Below, piece after piece: positions 9,880 through 22,225 of a stretch of DNA of 64,000 nt (its first letter is position 1; every line of letters starts with the position of its first letter). Origin of the DNA: Blasia pusilla (taxonomy: Eukaryota > Marchantiophyta > Marchantiopsida > Blasiales); the NCBI GenBank assembly GCA_050084515.1, contig CM114273.1:13268001-13332000 (forward strand). Direction: 5' to 3'. The notes under the pieces are model-generated. The model did not search any database and was not told where the DNA came from. It was given only the letters and a program-made list of their open reading frames with translations. The position numbers were made by a program, and so were the translations under genes.

Positions 9880-12020
9880 AATAGGCACTGCTTAGAAAGA
9901 AAACATTTGGCATTGTGAATGAATACAATTGCTAGATGTTTCATCAATTCCCAAAGTTGCTGCACTTCAAGAAAAGATTGTTTTCGGTTTTTGGTTTTTT
10001 TAGGTCCCAACTTAGAAGAGTCATAGTGTGTGTTTGAAGGATATCTTGACTTGCAACTAAACGCTCACCACTAGGACTTTACATGGTAAGCACTCACAAT
10101 CCTCTCATCTCAAAATGTGCTTACCTCATTTCTGCCTCAACCAGGATATGTATGTCATATGGATCACACATGAAGAAGGTGGATGCTAAGTTTCATTCAC
10201 GGTTCTGTGGGTCTACATAGAGATCCAATTTGTTGCACCAATGGTAGCGAGCTTCAAGAATGTCACATTGAACAATGCCGACTTCTTCGTGTTGAAAGTC
10301 ATTGGCAAGTGATGGAGGGTTCATAGCTCATGGGGTGCAATCCCATAGCCATAGGAACAATTTCAATGGGTCTTGTTTCCATTATCTTGCCTGCGCAAAG
10401 GATGACAATCCAACTCCAAAAAGTGACAAGTTAAGATATTAATCTCAGTGAAATGCCATGGAAAACCTCTAAACTATCAAAGGATGGATTCTTAATTTGT
10501 CAACAAGATCTCCATATTGTTAGGATTTCACATAATTTTTTTGTTATTTTCTTCCAATTTTTTAACTATGGTTAGTTCTGCAAACTATGGTTGGAAGTTT
10601 ATCATAGTTACAAGTCTCAGTTAGTTTACTAGTTACCTCTTTAACTATTCTTGTGAGTTTTGGTTATGTTTAATTGTGTTGGCCCTTCCACCTTGCCTTA
10701 CCATGCAGTGGTCCTTTCTGTTGGTCTCTTGTAGGAAACTATTTAACTCCCCCTCTCTTCCCTTCTTCTTTGATTCACTTCTACTCCTGCCCTCTAAAGC
10801 TGTGGGTTTTGAGATTAGCTCCTACATACGTGAACCTTTGCTGGTGCCTTGATCAATTAAGAAGGAATGTGCATTGGTGTGGAGAATGCTCCAAGAACCA
10901 ATCTAGCACAAACTCATGCATCTTGGTTTCAACCACCTCTCTTCAGGACTTGTATATTCTAATAAGGTGTTGCTTTTCATGCACCCAGTTCTCAATAGAA
11001 GTTGTAGATTAGTTCTACATGCAATCCATTTCAAATTTGCTCTTTTCAAGTTTGTAAGTGATTACCCTCATGTACATGGTTCAGTGGAAGATCCTGTCGG
11101 GATCTACTATCTTTCTATCTTTTTAAAACTTTTAAAAGTAGATCTGAGAGGAAGTAGAATTATGATTTCAACACATATGACCAATGGCACCTAGGTCCTA
11201 GGCAATTGGAAACTTTTTTTCACAACAAGAGAATATGATTTCAAGAATTTTGACTATAATTTGTATTCAAGTTTTCACCCTATAGCACAAACTTTCTACT
11301 AGTCCTTCTAAATTATGCATGATTGTTAAAGAATTTTATAAAATCATGTGGTGCAATATGAGATGGACTTTACGCGTCTCACTAAACACACGTCTTGGAT
11401 TGTTTGTTGGATGCTTATTCTTTGCATGCTTATAGCTCGTATAACTTTGTTGACACATTAGGGATGGAGAGTATTGTCTTACTTATGTGAATTTTTCTAT
11501 ATTACCTTTGTTTTTTTTTTCCATAGTTTGGGTTATACCCATCTATTATGTTGTAATTAAAAAACTAACTACTTATGGTGATCTCATGTATATTATCTCC
11601 CTCCCCGTAGGGAGTGGAAAAATGAAATTCATGGTTACTTCCATTTGTATTTTCATGATAAGATCATCTTCTCAATCTTGTTTAAAGTTTTCTAGATAGT
11701 GTTTTGTTCCCACACCACATCAATCTTATCAGAATTGTATGACGTGAATATTTCTTGAAAAACTTTTCCAAACAGTTTGTGAATTCAAGAAAGAAGCTAG
11801 AATTGACACCCACGTACATGCATCCCATGGAGAGGAAGGGATTAGACAAATGATGAACAAACCAACATGTCAAGAATAGTCTAAAGATTTACTCAGCCAT
11901 GTAATCTCAAGATTTTCACTTCATCTATGAATGTAGAATGATTCTCCAAAATAAATATATATTAGCGGAGAATGCTAATTTGAATGGTGTGTAAGACGTA
12001 TTAAAATATTTGTGTTACAA
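9880..12020. other. AT-rich intergenic DNA, no gene seen
   Basis: Only short spurious frames are present. There are poly-T and poly-A tracts and no recognisable protein domain, LTR boundary or RNA gene. Confidence 0.5.
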
Positions 12021-13255
12021 TGAAAGTTTTGATGGAAATTGTCTCACCAGGTAATACATGGCCAGCACACAACCCAGGTGAAACTGTTGCTAGTTCCACC
12101 AGTTCGGTCCCATGTAAGAGCTTAGGGCCAGATCAGAAGATCAGATCTGCAAGATATACTCCTTAACTACTGTAAACCCCACCTCTTTACCTTAAGAGGT
12201 TGGGGGAACTCTCTCCACTTCAGTATCACAATCCTATCCTCACCCTACTAACCAAAACTCCTTCCTTTCTCTTGAGTGCTTTGAGTGGAGTGGCCAGTGG
12301 AACCCAACAAGCACACTCTACTTAGAATTCACAAATCAAGGATGACCACAAAGAACATAAGGTCCTCCAATGTGTCTGCCTTGACTAGTTGAATGTACCA
12401 AGGCATCCTCTAAAGTACACCCGACTCTAACCGATCAGGTAGTGCAATCACCTTCTTCTTCTCCTGTACCTTGCTGATCTGCTGTTCTCCCTTCTTGTTC
12501 AGGTAGTAGGAGACTTAACAGTGAGCCCATGGTCTTCTACCTACAGGGAGCTCAAGCATGACCCTCTCTCTCTCTCCACTCACTAACTCTTATCACTTAC
12601 CAGACACTGGAAGTCCAAGTTATCACACCTGGAAGTAATCATGTGATTGGTGTCAAAGGCCAAGCTTAGGTGGGGTAATGAGCAAGCTTTCCAAGCACAC
12701 CTTGGTGGAGCACAATCTTGGAACCCAAGCTTGCCTCCCCTCTACTGGTAGATCCTCTTATCCCTCCCTGCACTTTTGAATGATTAGTTGAATCATCTCC
12801 AAGAATCTCCCTTCATCAATCCCTCCCCCAACTCATCACTCAATCATGCACATACTCAGATACAAGGCAATGGTGTGAACTCATTTCATGGGGTTACCTC
12901 CTGTGTATCACAAAATCATAGAGTACATGAGAGACCTTCTTAGTCTCAGCCCCCTTCAAGCACACTACACACTACCTAGACTGGGAGCACAAAATTGTCT
13001 TTGGTTAGCTTGGCTCAAGAGATCGAGTGTCTACTAGCCAACAAAGATGTCTATGCCCCCTTCAAGAAAACCCACCAGAGTATTTATAAGTGAAGTTGAG
13101 AGCCCTCTTCTTCCTTGAGCTTCCGGTATTCGGGTTCCTACCTTCCTAAAAATCTACCTCCCCTAAGCATCTACTCCAAGGCATCTTGCCTGAAATTTTG
13201 ACCTCATCTACTTGAACCTGTTCTCACTAGCATTTCCCAAGCTTGCTTCTTCTCA
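12021..13255. other. Pyrimidine-rich non-coding stretch, possibly LTR or leader of a decayed gypsy element
   Basis: No open frame of note. It is richer in C and T than the flanks and lies directly beside a minisatellite and a minus-strand gypsy integrase remnant (13735-14065). It may therefore be the long terminal repeat or untranslated 3' part of the same decayed element. No TG/CA termini could be fixed. Confidence 0.3.
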
Positions 13256-13665
13256 AGCTGGTTCGAGATTCCCTTGGGTGCTCCTCACCTGATCTCACTG
13301 ATCTCCTCACCTGCTTGATCTCCCTGCCGCTGCTCACCGGTGATAATTACTTCCTTCTCGCTCACCTCTCACCGATCTCCTTGCTAATTACTTCCCTGCT
13401 GCTCCTCACCTGATCATTACTTCCCTGTTGCTCCTCACCTGATCTCACATGATCTCCTCAGCTGATAATTACTTCCCTGCTGCTCCTCACCTGATCTCAC
13501 CTGATCTCCTCACCTCTCCTCACCTGATCTCACCTGCTGATAATTACTTCCCCCTGCTTTGCTCCTCACTGATCTCACCTGATCTCCTCACTGCTCCTCA
13601 CCTGATCTCACCTGATCTCCTCGGTGATAATTACTTCCCCGCCTGCTCTTCACCGATAAGGCCTA
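13256..13665. repeat. Minisatellite built of CTCACCTGATCTC and TGATAATTACTTCC blocks
   Basis: Two short motifs alternate irregularly: CTCACCTGATCT, repeated many times, and TGATAATTACTTCCC, repeated about seven times. Together they form a higher-order array of units of about 40-60 bp. It encodes nothing convincing; the 77-codon open frame across it is repeat-driven. Confidence 0.8.
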
Positions 13666-13734
13666 AACAATCGAATGTGTAGCTTTCTTCCGAAACTTTT
13701 GGGGTCGACTATCATACATCGACACCATGTCCCC

Positions 13735-14065
13735 TCCTTCACTAGATCATGTTGTATTCGGTTATCAAACCTCATCTTCCTTTGGTCTTTGAACGGCCTT
13801 GGTCTTCTCTAATGTCGCCTTTCTCTCCTCCTCTAGGGCATCAATCATATCCACTGCTATCTTTGCCACCTTGAGGTTGGAAGTGCCCTTCTAGAGTATG
13901 ATGGTCTTCAACTCCAACTCTACTATCGGGAGAGGGTTTTGCCCATACACCAAGAAGTAGGGACTTTTCCATGTGGTGCTCTTCTCAGCTGAGTTGTAAG
14001 CATGGATAGCTAAAGCTAATTTCCTGTCCCAACTCTGATATGTGAACTGCCACTATCTTGGTCCG
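13735..14065 (-). pseudogene. Decayed Ty3/gypsy integrase C-terminal part
   Basis: The minus strand, read with breaks, gives a stretch close to WDRKLALAIHAYNSAEKST followed by SPYFLVYGQNPLPIVELEL. That is the usual end of a gypsy integrase core (a W-x-A-x-YN-x-ST-SPF-x-LVYG type block). Stops and frameshifts interrupt it, and the rest of the polyprotein is not seen nearby. This is a remnant with no coding capacity. Confidence 0.65.
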
Positions 14066-14069
14066 AATG

Positions 14070-17000
14070 GCACCAATGATCCCATTTAAATTGCAGATTG
14101 TTGTTCTAGCTCCTTCTACTCACCTAACTAGAGTCCCAAAAGTATCTAACACACATGGGAGCCACTCATGAAGGGGCGCACATAAATTAAAATTCCAATA
14201 AAAACTAATAGGGATGAGATGCGTAGATTTATCATTTTGCAAGTCCTTTTCTCGCGTTTATGACTAGGTTGTGAGTCTATATTAGCAAGTCCAGTTCTTA
14301 TGAGCCAATTGTGAGTCTAATGCAAGTTGACTCTAATTTTTTATCATTCTGATTTTTACAAGTAATTTATGACTCTAGCATATTTGCAAGCTCTACGAGA
14401 CACAAAAATCTCTCAAACACCTCGTATTCAGATTTGCGAATAAGCCTCACAAATGATTTGTAAGTGCAAGTTTCGAGCATCGTAACTTGCCACTTCCAAG
14501 AGACACAACAAGCTTGCAAAAAGCTTGTGATGCAATATTTTAGATGCACTTGTAAATCACTTGGAATGTTTTTTAGAAACAACAAATCCTCAACCATAAA
14601 TTGTATTAAAGTCCCCATTCGCTCCCACAACCGCTTGCTTCATCTTACAACTTTCCAACACCTGCTACTTACTTTGAAACTAGTTTCTTTCTAAATTGGA
14701 GCTAAGTTTAAATATTTTTTAGTAAGATTTTTTGATGTTGAGAGACATGAAGATTAGAGAGTTCACAGTAATATCTTATTTTCCAAAATTTTTGTTTATA
14801 AAATATAAGAAATGAATGAGAGAAAAAAGGGCAAAGCCATCCAATCAAAGAAATTGGAAGGAGCCAAATCTCACTTGAAAAAGTGTTTAGAACACCCAAA
14901 ATTGAGTATAGGAGGAGTATAAAATAACTACTTTGAGAGTGCATAAAATCACTTTTTGGACTTATTATTTATCAAAATTTACGTGATTTCTTTGCAACTT
15001 TTTGGTGACTTATTTAAGAATTATTTGCAAGCTTTTTTTTATGGATACTTACACTTAGAACGTCCTGCAAAGGACTTGGAAAGCTGCAAAAAAGTTGCAA
15101 GTCCTTTATAAGCATATTGTGATCCTTTTATGATTGAACTACGATTGAATTACAAGTGTAAGAAAATAGAACTTTCAAATCATGTTGTAGTCACAGTCTA
15201 CGAGTTTGATTTTCAGGTTTGCGATTCAATTACAAATGTAGGACTTGTAAATTTATAAGTCCAAGGTTGTTATACTATGATAATAAGATTATACTACAAT
15301 GGTCAATGTCTCTCATGACTTGTGGATTAGCTTTAAATGTCATAGTGGGAAAAAATAAAATGAAGTTTTTGGGATGAAAGAAACGAAGTCACATAACTAA
15401 GAATGTTGTACATTTGTACAACATTTTTGTGAATAAATATCAATATAAACATATATTTCTTGTCATTCGCACAAGTGTAACATCCATCTAAATATTTAAT
15501 TCTACAACAATCCATACACATATACATGAACAAGTGGGAAACATCCCAATATAGAGTTGATAATGATGGTCTCTTTCTTATATGGATCGATAATTACCAA
15601 CACTTAAACCTGATTTAGATGTGATGAGAATACAAAAAATACAATAAAGTATGGGCTATGTATACAATCCTAGCCTATCCTTAACTTATAGAAATTCAAA
15701 CGTCACACAAGTCTAATGCTCAAATATACTTATGGATCAAAGTTGTAATAGAAAGACAAAGGCTTAGTAAGCCTCTTAAGGGGTATATCCCTCCCTAGCC
15801 ATCAGTGGTGAACTGTCCACATAAGTCACCTCCCACTAGCATGTCAATACTAACCTAGAGTATAAAGTGTACTTGCTCCCTACGAGCCTAAATATGGTTT
15901 GTTCCTGAGGCACCAATTTGCCACCAAATGTGTAAAGGGGAAGATAGTGCTTTCACAAGAGGAAAATTCCTCCAATGTCCAGGTCATCTTAAGCTTTTAC
16001 CAGCTCAAGTGATGCCATGTAAAGCTAAAGCACAATGTAATGCCACATGATATTCCTAAAAGGGAACTTGGTAAAGCACCATCACCATAGGGTGCATAGT
16101 TGCACGAAAATGGACAAGTCCGTCCCTTGGGCCGACATGGACAAGCAAGTGTGGATATGTCCATGGACATGGATTGCAAGAGGTAGAGCCCACACTTTAT
16201 AGTTTGTGGTGGAAGACAAGGCAAGGACATGCGAAACAATAAGGGATAAGGAAGTGGAAGTAGGGGAAGAAAGAAATAAGAAAGTGCGGAAGATAGAGGT
16301 AAGTAAGGGGATGAGAAAGATGGGGGAGGGGGGATCCACATGGAAAAGTCCTTCCATAGGACAGACGTAAGTCCACGAACACGGATTTTGTCCTGACTCA
16401 ACCTTGATGGGATGGCCTATGTACCTAGATCATTACATGAGAGTAGGTCATATATGACCTCTCAAAATAAGGACACAGAGGAATCCCTTTATGGCCCATA
16501 TATTATCTAGCCCTATCTCCCATTTACCATGACAACATTCTACATCCATTCTAAAGTTTATAAAAGTATATATATAGATAAGAAATCCTCCTACATTAGA
16601 ACTACACATTGATTCATAAACAACAATCCAATGAGTTAAGGTATCACTACTCGATTAGTTTTTTCTCATAAAAGAAACTCCCTTACATCTATAATTATTT
16701 CTTGATTATTTTGAAAATAGAAGAGGGCCTTTCCTCTTGCCAATACCAAGCTCATATATATAATATTTTTACGGCCCAACTTAAAGGCCTTAAGTTGCGG
16801 TTCCCCCGGATGTGTGCAGAATTACATATTTTGTGCAGAGACACCAAAGTGCTCCAGCGAGTCCCTAAAGTGACTTGGACCAAAAAAATTGAGGAAACAT
16901 CTCTAGGATTAGGCTTTTCGGTCATTTGCCAACACTATGTACATGATGCATGGGTTCGTATTGAAGTCTCTTTGTGGCAACCGCTATTACTTATCTATCA

Positions 17001-18760
17001 CTTCATCGGTGGCCTTAGTCTTCATTAGAACATCTGTTTTATGGTTTCGTGCTTGTCATTATAAGGTTTGTATTTATTACCTTTGTATTAGCATCCTCTG
17101 TATGTCATAATATGTGAGACTTGATGTAAATGGTAAATGTTGAACCCGAATGGCCTTCAAAGATATATAGACATTAATGTCATTATGTTAAAAAAGCTGA
17201 CCTAATTGTTCCTTATATTTGGTTCCAATCGGATTAGGATTAGTACTGTATGTTCATTGATTAGTATAGTACATTCAACTCTGTATCGTATATACTATTG
17301 TATTCTTCTCCTCTATAATGTAATGTCTCTCGGTTTGTATCGAAGATTATTATACTCTCCCATGCCTACATAGTGTCTCCATGATGATTTTTCATGCCTA
17401 CGAAGTGTCTCCCTGTTTGTATTAAAGGCAACAAAATTGGTTTCTGCATTATGGTCTCTTTTCTTTTCTTCTTTGTGGTTTGTAGTGTCCTCGGTTTGTA
17501 TTGAAGACTACCATACAAAAAATTAGGTGTTAATATCCTTATAGTACACTTTTAATTTATATTGTGGATCTCTTTCCTATCTATGTGCACACTTACATTT
17601 TAGGTATTTTTTTAATAATACCCCACCCCACTTTTGGGGCTACCTCACTAGTTCTTATTATGAACCTTCATACCATACAATCCAATTCACAAGATATTTA
17701 TGATAATCATAATTTTCCGACTAGTTTGAATTATAAGTGATGCATAATTTTCATTATAGAAATGAGAACACAAATAATTATAGCAAACAAGAAGTATTTC
17801 ACGAACAAATTTTATGTCCATATGAATAATTCATTATTATGCATCATCTCTAACCACAATAATTATCAAAGTGTGTGATGGTTCTATGTTAATGAACCAT
17901 TCTCCATGAATAATCACATGGTTTGATCTTTCTAAATGGGCGTCCCAATCTTTTCCATTTATACTTGGGCTCTACTCGTGTTCCATGAATTCTCAATGAT
18001 ATAATCTATAGCTAAGACTTGCTTATCACTACGATATTCTTCCATTCAATTATGATAAGGTAGAATTGCAAATTTTGATATCTTTATGCTTTTTGAAATA
18101 ATCCTCAACATAAGCAATTTTCATTCCATAATTTCCACAAGATATGAATGGTTGATAACCTAGGTTAATTGTGGGTATTTCCTCTACCTCTAAAGCTAGG
18201 CATAAAGAAATTGATAAGAAGTTTTATAATGGAGGATTTTTTAGCACATGATTTAGTTTTTCTATGATTGAATATGGTTGCTTTAGAACTATAATAATAT
18301 GGAATGATATATCACAATAATATCTTCCTTCCTTCTTCCTAAAACACCATGTGTACAATTTTTGAACAATATATAAGGCACGCTATCATCATTTAAAAGC
18401 AAATTTTAGTTGAGTGATATCAACTTTTGTTGGGAGTTAAGAGTTACAACTACAATTGTTCACTTATTTGTCTTCGTTGCATGCAACACTTCCACAATCC
18501 AATAGTCTCAATTTAACCATATCAATATAACAAAATTTAAATGTGCTGATTTTAAAATTAGTGAAGTTGGATGTTCTTCTATGACACGACTCAACGTTGG
18601 CCCATTCTTAAATTAACCAATTGATTCTCTGAGAATCTCCATTTATTTCAGAGTCGGCCATTTTAATGTTTATTGTACTATGTTTATTTATATGCTACAT
18701 TCAACAACGCTACTATCCAAATGTTGATACGAAATGACTTATTGTTATATTAAAGCACTC
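14070..18760. other. AT-rich intergenic DNA, no gene seen
   Basis: Long gene-free interval. The overlapping minus-strand frames at 15997-16401 are low-complexity (Pro/Ser/Leu-rich) and look spurious. No domain, RNA gene or convincing LTR was recognised. Confidence 0.5.
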
Positions 18761-18761
18761 T

Positions 18762-18805
18762 TTCATTCATCACCTGCCCATGTTCATGGGCAGGTGATGA
18801 ATGAA
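18762..18805. repeat. Perfect hairpin, 21-bp arms, 2-nt loop
   Basis: Arms 18762-18782 and 18785-18805 are exact reverse complements separated by TT. This is the second perfect 21-bp hairpin in the window (see 9402-9447). Each lies a little over 200 bp upstream of a copy of the same dispersed repeat, although the arm sequences differ. Confidence 0.9.
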
Positions 18806-19029
18806 TGATTGCCTAGCTTCTTATCAAAGCCTTGCAACTTGTAAGTTTGTATAACATTCAAGAATACCACTCATAAGATGTTCCATTCTTATGGCTTACT
18901 TACGCACTTTCCAATCTTCATCCTTGACTTTTTAAGAGTGTGATCAACAATGCCTTCGCACTCTGCTCATTACACTTAGTTGCACTATGGCTCCCTTTAC
19001 TGTAATACTTCACATAACTTCATATTTAG

Positions 19030-19205
19030 ATTTGCAAACACCTCTATGTTTGACATATGGCAATCGGAAAACAAGAAAATGTTTCTCCCTACATGGGCAG
19101 CAATAAATATTTTCCATTCTATAGGCAACTAAAAACAAATTTGTACAACGCAATTAGTCCTTTCACTCTTGTGTATGGCACAAGCTTCCCACTAGTATTC
19201 AATAG
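19030..19205 (+). repeat. Dispersed repeat, copy 2
   Basis: Diverged same-orientation copy of 9661-9840: ATTTGCAAACAC, TTTGACATATGGCAA, ACAAGAAAATGTT and CCCACTAGT occur in the same order. Confidence 0.6.
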
Positions 19206-19531
19206 GGCGTCTTACTTGGAGGACGTAAATTTTTTGGCGTCCACCGTGTGTTTGACCATAAAATAGGTACAACTCTTGTTTATGTCCGAGGAGTCTCAAT
19301 CTTATCAGATTCCATAACTTTCAGAGCGACCGAGTTAAATACACGGAGACCCGTCTTGTACGTCCGACCCTAGGAGGTGAGCGTCCACCTCCAACGGCAC
19401 CACGCGCCCGGGGACGACATTTGACCGTAAAGCAAATTACTGCTTCAGACGTTCGCCATTACGTACGGCATATTTTTGAGACGCCCTAATACCTGCACAA
19501 CCTGAATAGACGAGAAAATGGCCCGGACTAT

Positions 19532-19902
19532 TGAAGATTGAGTTACACTGAAGCTCATGAGACACCTGAACTGCTACATTTGGTACTCACACGAAGTAGG
19601 GAAGCTTAATCTTGGTTAGTCAATTAAGCGCGATTATCTTAACTATGGTTAGTTAATCACTGTTAGTCTAGCTCGAGACTATGGTTAAGGTTAGGGTTAG
19701 GGTTGCTTGTACATACCCTATATAATTGAGAAGGGAACTAGCCTCCACTCATTCTCTCATTGCAAATTTTGTTCTCCATGGTGGTGTGTGAGTGTGAGAG
19801 CAGTTTCCCACCAGTTATTCTCCTTAAGTAGTTTTCCATAGGGTATGAGAGCGATAAAAGAACATCACTTGAAATTCTTGGTGTTTGAGGAGAGACGAGA
19901 GG
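19532..19902 (+). mobile_element. Ty1/copia 5' LTR with primer-binding site and leader (truncated element)
   Basis: The LTR runs 19532-19838 (307 bp, TGAAGATTG to TTTTCCA) and matches, at the same length, the LTR at 35937-36243. Just after it, GGTATGAGAGC (about 19842-19852) resembles the initiator-Met tRNA primer-binding site used by many plant copia elements, so this is a 5' LTR. About 50 bp of leader follow before a gypsy LTR replaces the element at 19903. No coding part remains here. The LTR contains the telomere-like run GGTTAGGGTTAGGGTT. Confidence 0.8.
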
Positions 19903-20503
19903 TGTCACGACTGTTAGGATAGATCAGTGGGATCTAGCAGAGCATCTGCATGGATAGTGGAGGAAAGGGCCAAAAGGTCGAGGATGACCTGTTGAGGCCT
20001 CCAGAAAGCTGAGAGAGTAGGTTTCCCCTTCGTTTCAGTTCATTTGGAGCCATATAGAGAAACTTACTATTTCCAGTAAGTTTCCATATTGGGGATAGTT
20101 TACTTTCCACTTTGGGAAGTGGCCCTTGACCCGCTACAGCAGGTCAAGAGCCAAGGAGGTGACCTGCGAGCATAGTTTACCGTTGAGAGAGCTTGAAAGC
20201 TTATTCCCTCTTTGTTGAACCTCTTGGCATAAGGTGGCGGAGCTATGGTCCCTTGCCTTGTGAGTGTAATCCAAGCCTCTCATTAAGAGAGTGGGTTTGG
20301 TTTGACATGAGAGAGAGTGCACACCTTTGAGAGCTATGGTGAGAGATGGTGTAGAGAGAGATTGGATCTTACTTTATTGGAGATATTTTGGTACTTCTCG
20401 CCTATGTGTATGGATGCCATGAGTTAGCATGGTATCGTGTGTGTTTGTGTGTGTGTTCGATGACATCGATATATGCTGTGTAGTGATATGTATGCGCAAG
20501 ACA
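19903..20503 (+). repeat. Gypsy LTR of the A/B/C family (TGTC to GACA, about 601 bp)
   Basis: Starts TGTCACGACTGTTAGG and ends GCGCAAGACA, so TGTC/GACA form a normal short terminal inverted repeat. Block a (19903 to about 20377) matches the start of element C at 62887. Block b (about 20378-20503, beginning TTGGAGATATTTTGG) matches the sequence at the 3' ends of elements A and B. No target-site duplication is seen: flanks are AGAGG and AATTC. Confidence 0.65.
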
Positions 20504-21051
20504 AATTCATATGTCCAATTCTTTTATGCCACGCATTTAGATCTGTGACTTGTTGGCCGGTTTGACCATGCATTGTTGTTTGAATCTCTTGCATAGAAAC
20601 ATCTAATTTGAACATTCTGCCAGATCTAGTTCCTTTAGCTATCGTAGTCTGGTCATCCATTGTTTCAATGAAACACATATATATTAAACTTCACTTGATA
20701 ATCCTATTCTACTATCTGTCCTACAGAGATCATGTTTCTTGCAACGGTAGAAACATAGAGAACATTTCCAAGAGCACAAATACCATATGATGTTATTGGA
20801 ACTTTATCGATATGCGTGATATGATATTGAGTGTCATCTTCTGTGAGCACAATTGTAGGATCTTTCACCGGCTCCAAATTACTGAACCATTTAGCTTGTG
20901 AGGTCATGTGATTTGATGCACCAGAGTCAATGTACCAATCTGATGTCGAGTCTTTCTTGACCATTGCTCCCATATGATGAGTCATGACCAAGAGATGCTT
21001 CATTTGTGAATGTTGTTGTTCTTGGTACTGCTCTTGGTGTTGTTGCTCCAC
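20504..21051 (-). pseudogene. Copia protease and gag-pre-integrase fragment
   Basis: The frame 20704-21051 contains WYIDSGASNHMT, the copia aspartic protease active site (DSGA). After a break the frame ending near 20504 gives LNAWHKRIGHMNLS, the zinc-type pre-integrase motif. The protease would cleave the polyprotein into mature parts. The reading is broken between the two and is lost at the gypsy LTR, so it is non-functional. Confidence 0.75.
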
Positions 21052-21057
21052 ATAGTT

Positions 21058-21954
21058 TTATTGTTGTAAGGCTCCCGTTCTCATATCTGCCTTCTTCTTG
21101 AAGCAAAACTTTGCATAGTGACCCTTTATCCCACAATAACTGCAAGATCCAGGGACCCTCTGCTGATAACCTCGACCCCAACGGTTTCCACCATCACCAC
21201 CTTGTGATTGTATCTGGTACTTGTTCATAGTTGATTGAGTGACGTTATATTCCGTGTCTCTTCCTCCATATGCTTGATATCCACCACGACCACATAAGCT
21301 TCTACCATGATCCCTGCCTCTGTTTGATCCATAATCTACAAATAGCGTATTCTCTTGTAGACTAGACGAGCTATCGTTGTCTACTAGGCGTATCTCTTCA
21401 GTAATTAACAGTGAAACTAATTCTTCAAAGGTTGGATATTTCTCTCTCACACAGATAGAGGTCTCAAAGGACTTGTAATTCTTTGGAAGGCCTTGAAGAG
21501 TGAACAAAATCATATAATCATCTTCTACTGTTACTCCAATGTTATTCAACTGATCAACAATATGTCTGATACTCACAATATAATCATTGATGCTATACAA
21601 TCCTTTCCTCACTTCGTTCAATTACTATTTCAATTGAAGCTTTATAGCCTTTGTAGATGTCTGGAACAGCTTTTCCAATACATCCCAGGCCTCCTTTCGA
21701 GTATTAACATCTTGAATGTGACCTATCATTGGCGAATTGATCGTTATTGAAATGTAGTGGATTACTTACCTTGCGCATTTGTTCCATGCGCAAACATTCA
21801 AGTTTGTTGATTCACCTTTTGACTTGGCCTCATCACTTGTGGCAAGCTCCCATAGTTCTTGACCCATGAGAAAATGTATCATGCGAAACTTCCAGACATT
21901 ATAATTCTGTTTATCTAGCTTCTCGCTGGTGATTGCTGTTGAGGAATATTCCAT
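21058..21954 (-). pseudogene. Copia gag with CCHC zinc knuckle (broken)
   Basis: The N-terminal part (21766-21954) reads MEYSSTAITSEKLD and NYNVWKFRM, a typical copia gag opening. After a stop and frameshift, the frame 21058-21621 gives the helical gag core (LNEVRKGLYSINDYIVSI, LQGLPKNYKSFE) and the knuckle CSYCGIKGHYAKFC (CX2CX4HX4C). In an intact element the protein packages element RNA into virus-like particles in the cytoplasm. At least one break separates the two parts, so no full gag can be made. Confidence 0.8.
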
Positions 21955-22176
21955 GACGAACGATTTTACTCACAAAAATATAATTTCTGACTCTCTACTA
22001 CTCCAATTGAAGCATAGACCACTCCTAAATAGAAATCGACTTGAAATTTGCCAAAATTGATCAAATGTCTGAAAGAACTAGTCGAAATTGGCCTGTAGAG
22101 AGCAAACTGCACAACTTTTCTTCACTAATTGCACTTTCCTACAGTGAAATTGGTATTGCATGAGCTTAAAATGTGT

Positions 22177-22225
22177 GCTTTCCAACGCACCCACGAATCG
22201 AACGATTATGGGTGCGTTGGAAAGC
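22177..22225. repeat. Perfect 17-bp inverted repeat in the copia leader
   Basis: Arms GCTTTCCAACGCACCCA (22177-22193) and its exact complement (22209-22225) flank a 15-nt loop that can itself pair over five bases. On the element's own (minus) strand this would be a stable RNA hairpin in the gag leader, a usual place for packaging or translation signals. That role is inferred only. Confidence 0.7.

Noticed and set aside
15997-16401. Three overlapping minus-strand frames with Pro/Leu/Ser-rich products
   Set aside because: A purine-rich plus-strand tract makes several frames open at once; this is low-complexity chance coding.
19685-19710. Chromosome-end or interstitial telomere
   Set aside because: Only two to three TTAGGG units, and the same motif sits at the same spot in the other copia LTR, so it is part of the LTR.
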